Assembly (NCBI RefSeq): GCF_017916425.1
Contig: NZ_JAFMSX010000001.1
Location: 992,001-1,056,000 of the forward strand
Source of the DNA: Nocardioides sp. SYSU D00065
GTDB taxonomy: Bacteria; Actinomycetota; Actinomycetes; Propionibacteriales; Nocardioidaceae
Length of the DNA: 64,000 nt
Direction: 5' to 3'
Positions within the stretch are counted from its first letter, which is position 1, and every line of letters begins with the position of its first letter. Positions 24,040-34,753 of the stretch are shown here, one piece after another. The notes under the pieces were generated by a model that did not search any database, was not told the origin of the DNA, and saw only the letters and a program-made list of their open reading frames with translations. Made by a program: the position numbers and the translations under genes.

Positions 24040-24650
24040 TGCTGGGTCCCGTCGATCAGCTTCGCGGGTTCTTCCTCGGGCGGGGGTGGGTTGCCGGCGA
24101 GCTCCATCGACTCCCACGCGGCGGTCCACCACGCCTTCGGCACGGTCTTGAGCACCTCGTCGGGGTCGTTGAGAGACGCCTGCGCCTCCAAGGGCCGGCC
24201 GTCGGGGCCGATCACCTCGTAGCCGGACTCACCCGGCATCAGGTAGCCGAAGCGGGCCCGGGCCTGCGCCTTGACGTAGGCGGGGTCGTCCCAGCGCTTC
24301 TTCTCCCGCTCGAGGTCGTTGATGCTGGCCTCGCGCTCGGCGATCTGCGCCTTGAGGTCGCCGATGTGCGAGCGCTGCTGCAGGTAGGCACGCGCCGACG
24401 AGGCGTACGACACCGTCAGCACGGCCAGCACGAGGACGAGCACGGCGGCGCGACCGGTGAAGCGCGGTCGGCGTGCGCGACTGCTCGGGCCGACAGGACC
24501 GCCCGCGGCGGGCAGCTCCCCGGTCCGGGCGATCGTCGTCGGTGCCGGGCCCCGCCGGAGCCGGGCGCCGCGCGTGCCGGGACTGACCTGTCCCGGCCCG
24601 CGCGATCCTCGCGCCGGGCCGCGGCGAGGCGTACGGCGCTGCGACGGCAT
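24036..24650 (-). CDS. FtsB/DivIC-family cell-division protein
   Basis: A 204-residue bitopic membrane protein. Residues 1-60 are a cytoplasmic Arg/Pro-rich tail, one membrane helix spans about 62-82 (RAAVLVLVLAVLTVSYASSA), and a short coiled coil (DLKAQIAEREASINDLEREKKRW) follows. The FtsB/DivIC signature DPAYVKAQARARFGYLMPGE is intact. It bridges FtsQ and FtsL in the divisome. The ATG at 24650 is chosen because the adjacent upstream frame would run into the eno stop region. It lies 19 bases downstream of eno, and DUF501 is coupled to its stop. Confidence 0.92.
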   Translation of the reverse strand: MPSQRRTPRRGPARGSRGPGQVSPGTRGARLRRGPAPTTIARTGELPAAGGPVGPSSRARRPRFTGRAAVLVLVLAVLTVSYASSARAYLQQRSHIGDLKAQIAEREASINDLEREKKRWDDPAYVKAQARARFGYLMPGESGYEVIGPDGRPLEAQASLNDPDEVLKTVPKAWWTAAWESMELAGNPPPPEEEPAKLIDGTQQ

Positions 24651-24669
24651 GCGCCCCAGTCTGCCTCGT

Positions 24670-26043
<1,374 letters not shown>

Positions 26044-26086
26044 TCACGAGGCCGGACGGCGTCTCGGCGGTGTCCGCGGGCGCGGC

Positions 26087-26092
26087 TAGCGT
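26087..26092 (+). promoter_or_regulatory. Leaderless -10 of the AraC/DinB-like gene
   Basis: TAGCGT is seven bases before the GTG at 26100. This start is preferred over a GTG three codons upstream. Confidence 0.55.
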
Positions 26093-26099
26093 GCGGGCC

Positions 26100-26948
26100 G
26101 TGCCCACCGCCGCCGACCACCTCGCCGCCTTCGTGAGCGGTCTCGCCGGTCCGGACGCGGCGCGGCTCGGGCGGGCCCTCGCCGGCGAGGCGCCGCTCAG
26201 GTTCCGCGGGCGGGTGCTGCTCGAGCGGGCGGCACACCTGGCACGCGAGAGCGACCTGAGCCTGCACGAGATCGCGGCCGACTGCGGCTTCGCGCGCTAC
26301 GACGTGTTCACGCGCGCGTTCCGCCGCGAGTTCGGCGTGCTGCCGTCGGCGTGGCGCGCGGAGCCGACGTCGTACGTCGTCGACGCGCCCGGTGACGTGC
26401 ACTTCCACCCGCCGGCCCATCTCCGCCTGCCGGCCCGGCAGCGGAGCGACGGCGGCGACCTGGTCGTGGAGATGGCCGAGCACCACGTGCGGCTCGTCGC
26501 AGAGCTCCTCGACCGCTCCGGCCCGGTCGCGGACACCGACCTGGACCGGCGCGCCCGGTGGCCGGACGAGGACGCGGACACCCTGCGGGGCGCGCTGTCG
26601 CGGCTGGTCGACGAGATCGCCGCCTGCGCCGAGGTCCTGGGCGGTGGGGCCCGGGTCGACGCGGAGCCGGACGTCGCCGGCAAGCACTCCGTCGCCGCCC
26701 TGAGACGGCGCCTCGACCTCGCCGGGTCGGCGTTCGTCGAGGCGGTGGCGGTGACGGCGGGGGCCGGCCGCCTCGACGAGGTGGTCGTCGCGGCGTTCGC
26801 GCCCGGGGCGCGGATGCTCTCCCACGGCGCGGCGGTCGCCCAGGTGCTCACCTCCGCCCACGACCGCGTGCTGGCCGTCGCGTGCCTGCGCGCCTGTGGG
26901 ATCGACGACCCGCTGCTCGCGGACCGACGGCCGCCGCTGCGGGCCTGA
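26100..26948 (+). CDS. AraC-type HTH fused to a DinB-like domain
   Basis: A 282-residue protein. Residues about 38-90 form an AraC-family second helix-turn-helix (LSLHEIAADCGFARYDVFTRAFRREFGVLPSAWR). Only about 35 residues precede it, too few for a full N-terminal sensor domain. Residues about 120-270 resemble a DinB/DUF664 bundle (MAEHHVRLVAELLDRSG with the first metal-type His, and later LSHGAAVAQVLTSAHDRVLAVACLR). It is probably a transcription factor whose effector domain is DinB-like. It is divergent from eno, with about 150 bases between them, and may regulate its own promoter. The target is unknown. Confidence 0.8.
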   Translation: MPTAADHLAAFVSGLAGPDAARLGRALAGEAPLRFRGRVLLERAAHLARESDLSLHEIAADCGFARYDVFTRAFRREFGVLPSAWRAEPTSYVVDAPGDVHFHPPAHLRLPARQRSDGGDLVVEMAEHHVRLVAELLDRSGPVADTDLDRRARWPDEDADTLRGALSRLVDEIAACAEVLGGGARVDAEPDVAGKHSVAALRRRLDLAGSAFVEAVAVTAGAGRLDEVVVAAFAPGARMLSHGAAVAQVLTSAHDRVLAVACLRACGIDDPLLADRRPPLRA

Positions 26949-27053
26949 GTCCGCCCAGGACGTACGCCGTTCACGTCGGCGTCACCGCCGCGCCACGCGC
27001 CGCGGCGATCCTTCGCCTGACGTCTCGGACCCGACCGCGCGAAAGGCATCGCA

Positions 27054-29750
27054 TTGCACTCCCGACGACCGTTGGCGTACCTCGCCGGCGCCGCCCTGCC
27101 CCTCTCCCTGCTGGCCGTGACCGGCGCCTCCTCCGGTGCCGCGCAGCCCGCGGAGTCGTTCCACCGGCTGGCCACCTACCCGGTCTTCCAGAACGTCCCG
27201 GCGGGCGTCGACCCGGCTGACGAGACGGTCGCGGAGATCTCCGACGTCACCGACGACGGGCGCACGGTGGTCTACACCGACGCCGCCGGGCGCCGGATCG
27301 GCTTGCTCGACATCACCGACCCGGCGAACCCGGTGGGCAAGGGGTCCATCGACGTCACCGCGGCCGACGCCGCCGGAGCGCCCGGCGACTCCCCCACCTC
27401 GGTCGCCGTCGTCGGCGACCACCTCCTGGTCGCGGTCGACAGCACGGACGGCGACTTCACCGACCCGTCGGGCCGCGTCGACGTCTACGACGTCGCGAGC
27501 CGGGACCTGGTGCGCAGCATCGACATGGAGGGGCAGCCCGACTCGATCGCGACCAGCCCCCACGGGACGTACGCCGTCGTCGCCGTGGAGAACCAGCGCG
27601 ACGAGGACGCCGCCCCGGCCGGCGGGGACGAGGGCGACCTCCCCCAGGCGCCCGCCGGGTTCGCCCAGGTCATCGAGCTGAGCGGCGGCCCCGCCGCCTG
27701 GACGACCACCCGCGTGGACCTTCCCGCCGCCGCGCTGGAGGGGATGAACACGCCCGAGGACGCCGAGCCGGAGTACGGCGACATCAACGCCGACGACCAG
27801 TACGTCCTCACCCTCCAGGAGAACAACGGCCTCGTCGTCATCGACCTGCCGTCGAAGCGGATCGTCTCCGCCTTCTCGGCCGGCCGCGCCCAGGTGCCGG
27901 GCGTCGACGACGACAACGACGGCGTCTTCGACTTCACCGTCGACCTCGACCTCCCCCGCGAGCCCGACGCCGTGCAGTGGGTCGGCGACGGCCTGGTCGC
28001 CACCGCCAACGAGGGCGACTGGCTCGGCGGCACCCGCGGATGGACGGTGTTCGACGCCGCCACCGGCGACGTCGTCTGGGACGCCGGTCGCTCGTTCGAG
28101 CAGCTCGCCGTGGAGCACGGGCTCTTCAACAACGACCGCGCCGACAACAAGGGCGCCGAGCCCGAGGGCCTGGCGTTCGCCGAGATCGGCGGCACGCCGT
28201 ACGCCTTCGTCGGCTCCGAGCGCAGCAACTTCGTCGCGGTCTACGACATGACGGACCCGACCCAGCCGCGGTTCACCCAGGCGCTGCCGACCACCAACGG
28301 ACCCGAGGGCCTGCTGCCCGTGCCGTCGCGGGACCTCGTGGTGATCTCCTCGGAGACCGACGACGCCGCCGCGCAGGTGCGCGCGAGCGTGGCGATCTAC
28401 CAGCTCGGCGCCGGGCGGCCGGCCTTCCCGTCGGTGGTCTCCGACGCCGACGCGGACGGGACCCACATCGGCTGGGGCGCCCTCGGCGCGCTGTCGGCCG
28501 ACCCCGGCAACGCCGGCCACCTCTGGGCGGCCAGCGACGCGGCGTACGCCACCGGCCGGATCTACCGGCTCGACGTGGGCGCCGAGCCCGCGGTCATCGA
28601 GAAGGTCGTCGAGGTGACCGACGGCGGCACCACGCCGGCGCTCGACATCGAGGGCCTGTCCGCACGCCCGGACGGCGGCTTCTGGCTCGCCGTTGAGGGC
28701 GCGACCGGCGCCGGCAACCAGGTCCTGCGCACCGACGCGCGGGGCCGGGTCGTCCAGACCGTCCCGCTGCCCGCGTCGGTGACCGACCACGTCCGCAGCT
28801 GGGGCCTAGAGGGCGTGACCGCCACCGGCACCGGCTCCTCGGAGGTCGTGTACGTCGCGCTGCAGCGCCCCCTCTGGACCACCACGAGCGGCGCCCTGAC
28901 CCCGCTCGAGGGCACCAGCACCCGGATCGGCCGCTACGACGTCGCGACCGGCACGTGGAGCTGGTTCGCCTACCCGCTGGCGACCACCGCCACCGCCGGG
29001 GACTGGATCGGCGTCTCCGAGGTGACGGCCGTCGACGCCGACACGCTCGCGGTGATCGAGCGCGACAAGCTCAACGGGCCGGCGGCCGCGGTGAAGCGGG
29101 TCTACACCGTCGACCTGCCCGCCACCGGCGGCACCACCACGCCCGTGCCGCTGACGAAGCGGCTCGCCGTCGACGTGCTGCCGCGGCTGCGCGCGCTGAA
29201 GGGCTGGACGCAGGAGAAGCTCGAGGGCCTGACCATCGGCGCCGACGGCCAGGTGTACGCCGTCACCGACAACGACGGGCTCGACGACGCCACCGGCGAG
29301 ACGCAGCTGCTGCGCCTCGGCGCGGCGGCCACGGTCTTCGCACCGGAGCCGACGGCGCCGCCGACCACCCCGCCGACCACTCCCCCAACCACCACGCCCA
29401 CGGTGCCCGCCACGCCGGCCCCGACGCCCGTCGCCCCGGCTCCCACCCCGGCTCCCACCCCCGGGCCGGTCGCCAAGGCGGAGTCGCGGGTGGCGCTCAC
29501 CGTCCGGGACCGGCCGGGCCGCCCGGTGCGCCTGGTCGCCAGGGTCCGCCCCGGCACCGCCACCGGCAAGGTCCGGGTCTTCGTCCGGCGCGGCGGCGAG
29601 ACCGAGCTGCGGCGCAAGGTCCGGCTGGACGACGGACGCGCGGTGCTCGACCTGCGCCTGACGGGCGGCCGCCACACGGTCGTGGTTACCTACCTCGGCG
29701 ACGCACGCACGCGGCGCTCGCGCACGGTCGAGCGGGTCACCGTCCGCTGA
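27054..29750 (+). CDS. Secreted esterase-like phytase-family protein
   Basis: An 898-residue secreted protein starting at TTG with AAAGG seven bases upstream. The signal peptide runs to about residue 32 (LLAVTGASSGAAQ). The N-terminal half is a beta-propeller of the choice-of-anchor I type (VVYTDAAGRRIGLLDITDPANP; FVAVYDMTDPTQPRF). The middle part contains the esterase-like phytase phrases DIEGLSARPDGGFWLAVEG and LEGLTIGADGQVYAVTDNDG. A Pro/Thr-rich linker spans about 764-804 and a final Ig-like beta sandwich runs to 898. It is probably an exported or wall-associated phosphoesterase for organic phosphate. Metal and substrate are not verifiable from sequence alone. Confidence 0.85.
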   Translation: MHSRRPLAYLAGAALPLSLLAVTGASSGAAQPAESFHRLATYPVFQNVPAGVDPADETVAEISDVTDDGRTVVYTDAAGRRIGLLDITDPANPVGKGSIDVTAADAAGAPGDSPTSVAVVGDHLLVAVDSTDGDFTDPSGRVDVYDVASRDLVRSIDMEGQPDSIATSPHGTYAVVAVENQRDEDAAPAGGDEGDLPQAPAGFAQVIELSGGPAAWTTTRVDLPAAALEGMNTPEDAEPEYGDINADDQYVLTLQENNGLVVIDLPSKRIVSAFSAGRAQVPGVDDDNDGVFDFTVDLDLPREPDAVQWVGDGLVATANEGDWLGGTRGWTVFDAATGDVVWDAGRSFEQLAVEHGLFNNDRADNKGAEPEGLAFAEIGGTPYAFVGSERSNFVAVYDMTDPTQPRFTQALPTTNGPEGLLPVPSRDLVVISSETDDAAAQVRASVAIYQLGAGRPAFPSVVSDADADGTHIGWGALGALSADPGNAGHLWAASDAAYATGRIYRLDVGAEPAVIEKVVEVTDGGTTPALDIEGLSARPDGGFWLAVEGATGAGNQVLRTDARGRVVQTVPLPASVTDHVRSWGLEGVTATGTGSSEVVYVALQRPLWTTTSGALTPLEGTSTRIGRYDVATGTWSWFAYPLATTATAGDWIGVSEVTAVDADTLAVIERDKLNGPAAAVKRVYTVDLPATGGTTTPVPLTKRLAVDVLPRLRALKGWTQEKLEGLTIGADGQVYAVTDNDGLDDATGETQLLRLGAAATVFAPEPTAPPTTPPTTPPTTTPTVPATPAPTPVAPAPTPAPTPGPVAKAESRVALTVRDRPGRPVRLVARVRPGTATGKVRVFVRRGGETELRRKVRLDDGRAVLDLRLTGGRHTVVVTYLGDARTRRSRTVERVTVR

Positions 29751-29756
29751 CCCGCT

Positions 29757-29802
29757 GACGTCATGGGGATCGCCGGTGCGCACCGGCGATCCTCATGACG
29801 TC
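29757..29802. terminator. Near-perfect palindromic hairpin between the phytase-like gene and mazG
   Basis: Two arms (GACGTCATGGGGATCGCCGG and its inverse, with a single bulged base) form a stem of about 22 pairs around 29757-29802. It lies six bases after the phytase stop and contains the stop codon of the convergent mazG gene (29793-29795). It is a likely bidirectional terminator. Confidence 0.75.
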
Positions 29803-30257
29803 CGGTCGCGCGCCTGCGCCTTCTCCGCCTTCTCGGCCTTCTCCGCCTTTTGGGCCTTCTCGGCGGCCTTGGCCGCGTTCCACAGCCGCTGCACCTGCGC
29901 GGCGTCGGTGGCGATCGCGTCGCCGAAGACGTGCGGGTTGCGGCGCTCCATCTTCGCGATCACGCCCCGCGCGACGTCGTCGAGCGTGAAGTCGCCCGCC
30001 TCCTCGGCGATGACCGAGTGGATGACCACCTGGAGCAGAAGGTCGCCCAGCTCGTCGCACAGCGCCGCGGGGTCGCCCGACTCGATGGCCTCGACGACCT
30101 CCTCGGCCTCCTCGCGCACGAACGGGACCAGGGAGGCGTGGGTCTGCTCGCGCTTCCAGGCGCACTCGCGCCGCAGCAGCCGCATCTGGTCGGCGAACGC
30201 CTCCAGCGCCGAGCCGTGCTCGCCCGATCCGCCCGCCGTCATCGGACGATCACTCAC
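29793..30257 (-). CDS. mazG: MazG-family nucleoside triphosphate pyrophosphohydrolase
   Basis: A 154-residue single-domain MazG. The metal-binding helices EEAEEVVEAIESGD and LCDELGDLLLQVVIHSVIAEE are intact, with KMERRNPHVFGD and VQRLWNAAK typical of the C-terminal part. It hydrolyses NTPs to NMP and pyrophosphate, cleaning aberrant or excess nucleotides. E. coli MazG has two such domains; here there is one. The last 25 residues are a Lys-Ala-Glu tandem repeat (AEKAQKAEKAEKAEKAQ) not expected in the family. The GTG start overlaps the preceding lipoprotein stop (GTGA). Confidence 0.93.
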   Translation of the reverse strand: MSDRPMTAGGSGEHGSALEAFADQMRLLRRECAWKREQTHASLVPFVREEAEEVVEAIESGDPAALCDELGDLLLQVVIHSVIAEEAGDFTLDDVARGVIAKMERRNPHVFGDAIATDAAQVQRLWNAAKAAEKAQKAEKAEKAEKAQARDRTS

Positions 30258-30925
30258 CCGCAGCGGTGCGTGAGCGGCAGCGTCTCGGCGTACGCGGTGT
30301 CCGGCTCGGTCGCCTGGCCGGCCGTCGCGGTCTCGCCCACGGCCACCGACGTGTTCGTGTCGACGGGGGTCAGGACGCCGTCGACGCTCTCCAGCCCGTA
30401 GCGCGGGTCGATCTCGATGCCGTGGGCGTCGGGCCACTGGTTGAACACGTCGACCCCGGCCTCGGACAGCTGCTCCTCGGTGGGATCGCTGACGCCCTCG
30501 TCCTCGAGGACGATCGCGCCGATCTGGTTGACGACGTCGTTGGCGAGCGCGGGGGTCGAGGCCAGCTCGACGAAGGTGTCCTGCACGTCGGCCGGCATGC
30601 CGGCGGCGGCCTGCCGACGCTGGGCGACGTCGCCGCGGTAGGTCGAGCCCGGCTCCACGCCGTAGTCGTCGGCGATCTGCATCGCCTGCGAGCGCAGCGT
30701 CATCAGCTGCACGACGTACTGGCGCACGAAGCCCATCGGGACGGCCGCCTCGAGCTGGTCGCTCACCGACGTGCAGTAGTCGGCCGTGGTGCGGTCGACC
30801 TCGCGGACCGTGAGCTCCTCGTCGCCCACCTTGACCGCCACCCCCGGCGCGGCGCTCCCGCACCCGGTCAGCAGCAGGGCGGCGACGGCCGTCGTCGCGG
30901 CCGTGGTCAGGCGGGTCTTCCTCAC
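30254..30925 (-). CDS. SurA N-terminal-like lipoprotein
   Basis: A 223-residue predicted lipoprotein with signal MRKTRLTTAATTAVAALLLTGC (lipobox LTGC). The mature N-terminus (VAVKVGDEELTVREVDRTTADYC) matches the start of SurA-type periplasmic chaperones, followed by helices with many Gln, Asp and Ala. No PPIase domain is present. It probably assists folding or export at the outer face of the membrane. It lies 10 bases downstream of mfd and overlaps mazG. Confidence 0.8.
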   Translation of the reverse strand: MRKTRLTTAATTAVAALLLTGCGSAAPGVAVKVGDEELTVREVDRTTADYCTSVSDQLEAAVPMGFVRQYVVQLMTLRSQAMQIADDYGVEPGSTYRGDVAQRRQAAAGMPADVQDTFVELASTPALANDVVNQIGAIVLEDEGVSDPTEEQLSEAGVDVFNQWPDAHGIEIDPRYGLESVDGVLTPVDTNTSVAVGETATAGQATEPDTAYAETLPLTHRCG

Positions 30926-30935
30926 GAGTTCACTC

Positions 30936-33900
30936 CTAGCTGGACGCTGCGGTGGTGGCCGGCACCGGCGGGTCGATCACCTCGTCGATCACGCCGCGGG
31001 CCCATTCAAGCAGGGCCACGCCCGCCACCGGGCGGACGGGGAACCCGGCGCTCTGCGGCCGCGGCACGAGGATCGTGCTGACCGGCGCCTTGACGATGCT
31101 GCGCGGGTGCAGCCGCTGCAGGCGTACGACGCGCGAGTCGGGCAGGTCGACCGGCGCGAAGCGGACGTACTTGCCGGCCACCGTGACCTCCCCGACACCG
31201 GCCTGGCGGCACCGGGCCCGGAAGCGCGCCACGACGAGCAGCGACTCCACGACCTCCGGCGGCGGACCGTAGCGGTCGACCAGCTCGGCGCGGACCTCGT
31301 CGACGTCGGCGTCGGCGCGCACCTCGGCCAGGCGCTTGTAGATCTCCAGCCGGAGCCGCTCGCTCGGGATGTAGTCGTGGGGCAGGTGCGCGTCGACGGG
31401 AAGCTCGATGCGGACCTCGGCGAGCTCCTCCTCGGCGCCGCCCTTGAAGTCGGCGACCGCCTCCCCCACCAGCCGGACGTAGAGGTCGAAGCCGACGTCG
31501 GCGATGTGCCCGGACTGCTCGCCGCCGAGCAGGTTGCCGGCGCCGCGGATCTCCAGGTCCTTCATCGCGATCGCCATGCCGCCACCCAGGTCGGAGTGCT
31601 GGGCCAGCGTCGCGAGCCGCTCGTGGGCGGTCTCGGTCAGCGGCTTCTCCGCCGGGTAGAGGAAGTAGGCGTAGGCCCGCTCGCGCGAGCGGCCCACCCG
31701 CCCGCGGAGCTGGTGCAGCTGGGACAGGCCGAGGGTGTCGGCCCGCTCGATGATCATCGTGTTGGCGTTGGACACGTCGAGTCCCGACTCCACCAGGGTC
31801 GTGCACACCAGCACGTCGAAGCGCTTCTCCCAGAAGTCGAGCATGACTTGCTCGAGCTGGCGCTCGTTCATCTGGCCGTGCGCCGTCGCCACCCGCGCCT
31901 CGGGCACCAGCTCGCGGATGCGGGCGGCGGCCTTCTCGATCGAGTTGACCCGGTTGTGGATGTAGAACACCTGGCCCTCGCGCAGCAGCTCCCGGCGCAC
32001 CGCCGCCACCACCTGCCGGTCCTCGTAGGCCCCGACGTAGGTGAGCACCGGGTGCCGCTCCTCGGGCGGGGTGGTGATCGTCGACATCTCGCGGATGCCC
32101 GTGACCGCCATCTCGAGGGTGCGCGGGATCGGCGTCGCGCTCATCGAGAGCACGTCGACCGAGGTGCGCATCCGCTTCATCTGCTCCTTGTGCTCGACAC
32201 CGAAGCGCTGCTCCTCGTCGACGATGATCAGGCCGAGGTCCTTCACCTTGATGTCGGGGTTGAGCAGGCGGTGGGTGCCGATCACGATGTCGATCGACCC
32301 GTCGGCGAGACCGTCGACGACCTCCTTGGCCTCCTTGTCGGTCTGGAAGCGCGACAGGGGCTTGATGACGACCGGGAAGCCGCTCATCCGCTCGGTGAAC
32401 GTCGACAGGTGCTGGGTGACCAGCAGCGTGGTGGGCACGAGCACCGCCACCTGCTTGCCGTCCTGCACGGCCTTGAACGCCGCGCGCACCGCGATCTCGG
32501 TCTTGCCGTAGCCGACGTCGCCGCACACCAGGCGGTCCATCGGCACCACCTGGCGCATGTCGGCCTTGACCTCGTCGACGGTCGTGAGCTGGTCGACGGT
32601 CTCGGTGAACGGGAACGCGTCCTCGAGCTCGCGCTGCCAGGGGGTGTCCGGGCCGTAGGCGTAGCCCCTGGTCGCCTGCCGCGCGGCGTAGAGCTTGATC
32701 AGCTCGGCGGCGATCTCGCGGACCGCGCGGCGCGCCTTGGCCTTGCGCTTGGTCCAGTCGCCACCGCCGAGCCGGTCCAGGCTCGGGTTCTCGCCGCCGA
32801 CGTAGCGGGTGACCTGGTCGAGGGTGTCGGCGGGGACGTAGAGCATGTCGTTGGGACCGCCGCGCTTGCTCGGGCCGTACTCGAGCACCAGGTACTCGCG
32901 GGTCGCGCCGCCGACCTCGCGCTGCCGCATCTCCACGAACCGGCCGACGCCGTGCTGCTCGTGGACGACGTAGTCGCCGGCCTTGAGCTCGAGCGGGTCG
33001 ATCTGCTTCTTGCGGCGCGTCGGCATCCGGCGCATGTCGCGGGTCGAGGTCTTCTGGCCCGACAGGTCGTCGCCGGTGACCACCGCGACCCGCGCCTCGT
33101 CGTCGACCACGCCGTGCACGAGGTGGCCGCACGTGACCGTGACGACGCCGGCGCCGGCGGTGTCGCCGTCCTCCACCATCCGGGCGGCGATGTCGTTCTC
33201 GCCGAGGAGCTCCACGAAGCGCTCGGCCGGCCCGTGCCCGGCGTGGACCACGACCACGTCGAGCCCCTCGCCCACCCACTCGCGGATGTCGTCGACGGCC
33301 TTCTGCAGGTCGCCACGGTAGGCCTCGGCGGGCTGGGTGGGCAGGGTGCGGCTCGGGACGCCGGCGGTCTGCGCGTCCGCGAGGGCCGCGGCCGGGACGT
33401 CGTCGGTGTCGATCCCGAACGGGCTCACCGTCCACCACGCGTGGCCGAGGCCGAGCGCGTGGAGGCGGACGTCGGCGATCTCGCGGTACGACGCGGCGCC
33501 GAGGTCGATCGGGGCGGTGCCGCCGCCGGCGGCCGCGGCCCACGACGCGCTCAGGAACTCCTCGCTGGTGGCGACGAGGTCGTGGGCGCGGCTGCGGGCG
33601 CGCTCGGGGTCGAGGACGAGCACGGTGGTGTCGGCGGGCATCAGGTCGACGAGCAGCTCCATCGAGTCGACGAGCACCGGGGCGAGGGACTCCATGCCCT
33701 CCACCGCGATGCCGGCCGCCATCTTGTCGGTGAGCTCGAGGAGCTGCGGGTGCGCCTGCCCGAGCTCTGCGGCACGCCGGCGTACGTCGTCGGTGAGCAG
33801 CAGCTCGCGGCACGGCGGCGCCCACAGCCGCTGCACCGTCTCCAGCGTGCGCTGGTCGGCGACGGAGAAGGCGCGGATCTCCTCGACGTCGTCGCCCCAG

Positions 33901-34520
33901 AACTCCACGCGCAGCGGGTGCTCCTCGGTCGGCGGGAAGACGTCGACGATGCCGCCGCGCACCGCGAACTCGCCGCGGCGCTCGACCATGTCGACGCGGG
34001 TGTACGCCGCGTCGGCCAGGCCGCGCACGACGTCGTCCAGGGCACGGGAGTCGCCGGGTGCGAGCTCGACCGGCTCGATGTCGGCCAGGCCGGGGACCTG
34101 CGGCTGGAGCAGGCTGCGGATGGGCGCGACGACCACCGACAGCGGGCCGTTGGCCGGGTCGGTGCCCGGGTGGCGCAGCCGCCGCAGCACGGCGAGTCGA
34201 CGCCCCACGGTGTCGCTGCGCGGGCTGAGCCGCTCGTGGGGAAGGGTCTCCCAGCTCGGGTAGTAGGCCACCGTGTCGGGGTCGACGAGGTCGGCCAGCT
34301 CCTCGACCAGGTCCTCGGCCTCGCGCGAGGTCGCCGTCACGGCCAGGACGGTCCGACCCCGCTCCACCAGCCCGTGGACCACGAACGGCCGGACCGCTCC
34401 CGGTCCGGTCAGGTCGAGCGTCGACTGCACCGCGGCGTCGGCCAGCGCACCACCCAGGGTGGGCGCGGTGGCGAGTCGCCGGGCGACGGCGTGGAGTGGT
34501 GTGGACGGCGCGGAGGACAC
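30936..34520 (-). CDS. mfd: Transcription-repair coupling factor Mfd
   Basis: An 1,194-residue DNA translocase that removes stalled RNA polymerase and recruits UvrA. The N-terminal part is UvrB-like. The RNA-polymerase interaction domain starts near residue 507 (LKAGDYVVHEQHGVGRFVEM). Walker A is CGDVGYGKTE near 667, and the DEEQ box (VDEEQRFG) is near 766, with SATPIPRTLEMA as motif III. The C-terminal RecG-like helicase half and TRCF domain are complete. The GTG at 34520 is preferred over the frame's first start (34541) because AAGGGA lies six bases before it. Confidence 0.97.
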   Translation of the reverse strand: MSSAPSTPLHAVARRLATAPTLGGALADAAVQSTLDLTGPGAVRPFVVHGLVERGRTVLAVTATSREAEDLVEELADLVDPDTVAYYPSWETLPHERLSPRSDTVGRRLAVLRRLRHPGTDPANGPLSVVVAPIRSLLQPQVPGLADIEPVELAPGDSRALDDVVRGLADAAYTRVDMVERRGEFAVRGGIVDVFPPTEEHPLRVEFWGDDVEEIRAFSVADQRTLETVQRLWAPPCRELLLTDDVRRRAAELGQAHPQLLELTDKMAAGIAVEGMESLAPVLVDSMELLVDLMPADTTVLVLDPERARSRAHDLVATSEEFLSASWAAAAGGGTAPIDLGAASYREIADVRLHALGLGHAWWTVSPFGIDTDDVPAAALADAQTAGVPSRTLPTQPAEAYRGDLQKAVDDIREWVGEGLDVVVVHAGHGPAERFVELLGENDIAARMVEDGDTAGAGVVTVTCGHLVHGVVDDEARVAVVTGDDLSGQKTSTRDMRRMPTRRKKQIDPLELKAGDYVVHEQHGVGRFVEMRQREVGGATREYLVLEYGPSKRGGPNDMLYVPADTLDQVTRYVGGENPSLDRLGGGDWTKRKAKARRAVREIAAELIKLYAARQATRGYAYGPDTPWQRELEDAFPFTETVDQLTTVDEVKADMRQVVPMDRLVCGDVGYGKTEIAVRAAFKAVQDGKQVAVLVPTTLLVTQHLSTFTERMSGFPVVIKPLSRFQTDKEAKEVVDGLADGSIDIVIGTHRLLNPDIKVKDLGLIIVDEEQRFGVEHKEQMKRMRTSVDVLSMSATPIPRTLEMAVTGIREMSTITTPPEERHPVLTYVGAYEDRQVVAAVRRELLREGQVFYIHNRVNSIEKAAARIRELVPEARVATAHGQMNERQLEQVMLDFWEKRFDVLVCTTLVESGLDVSNANTMIIERADTLGLSQLHQLRGRVGRSRERAYAYFLYPAEKPLTETAHERLATLAQHSDLGGGMAIAMKDLEIRGAGNLLGGEQSGHIADVGFDLYVRLVGEAVADFKGGAEEELAEVRIELPVDAHLPHDYIPSERLRLEIYKRLAEVRADADVDEVRAELVDRYGPPPEVVESLLVVARFRARCRQAGVGEVTVAGKYVRFAPVDLPDSRVVRLQRLHPRSIVKAPVSTILVPRPQSAGFPVRPVAGVALLEWARGVIDEVIDPPVPATTAASS

Positions 34521-34753
34521 CGGGAATCCCTTCGAGAGCACGCAGAGCGACCCCCGATCGCCGGGCGCCGGGGGGCTTTGAGAGTCTACGGGTGCTGTCC
34601 GACAACAGCGCGTGCGGGATGGGACCGATCCACCACCGAGCCTGAGGGCCGACGCGGAGGGTTTGTCCCGGGCGCCGCTGGGGTAGCAAGCACCTCAACG
34701 CCCGGCGCCCGAGCGCCGGTCGACCAGAATCCACTGAGAGGAACCACGGGGAC

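Noticed and set aside
34545-34580. Terminator-like C/G-run hairpin just upstream of mfd.
   Set aside because: The stem is only about six pairs with a large loop and lies in the mfd leader; no upstream gene needs termination there.
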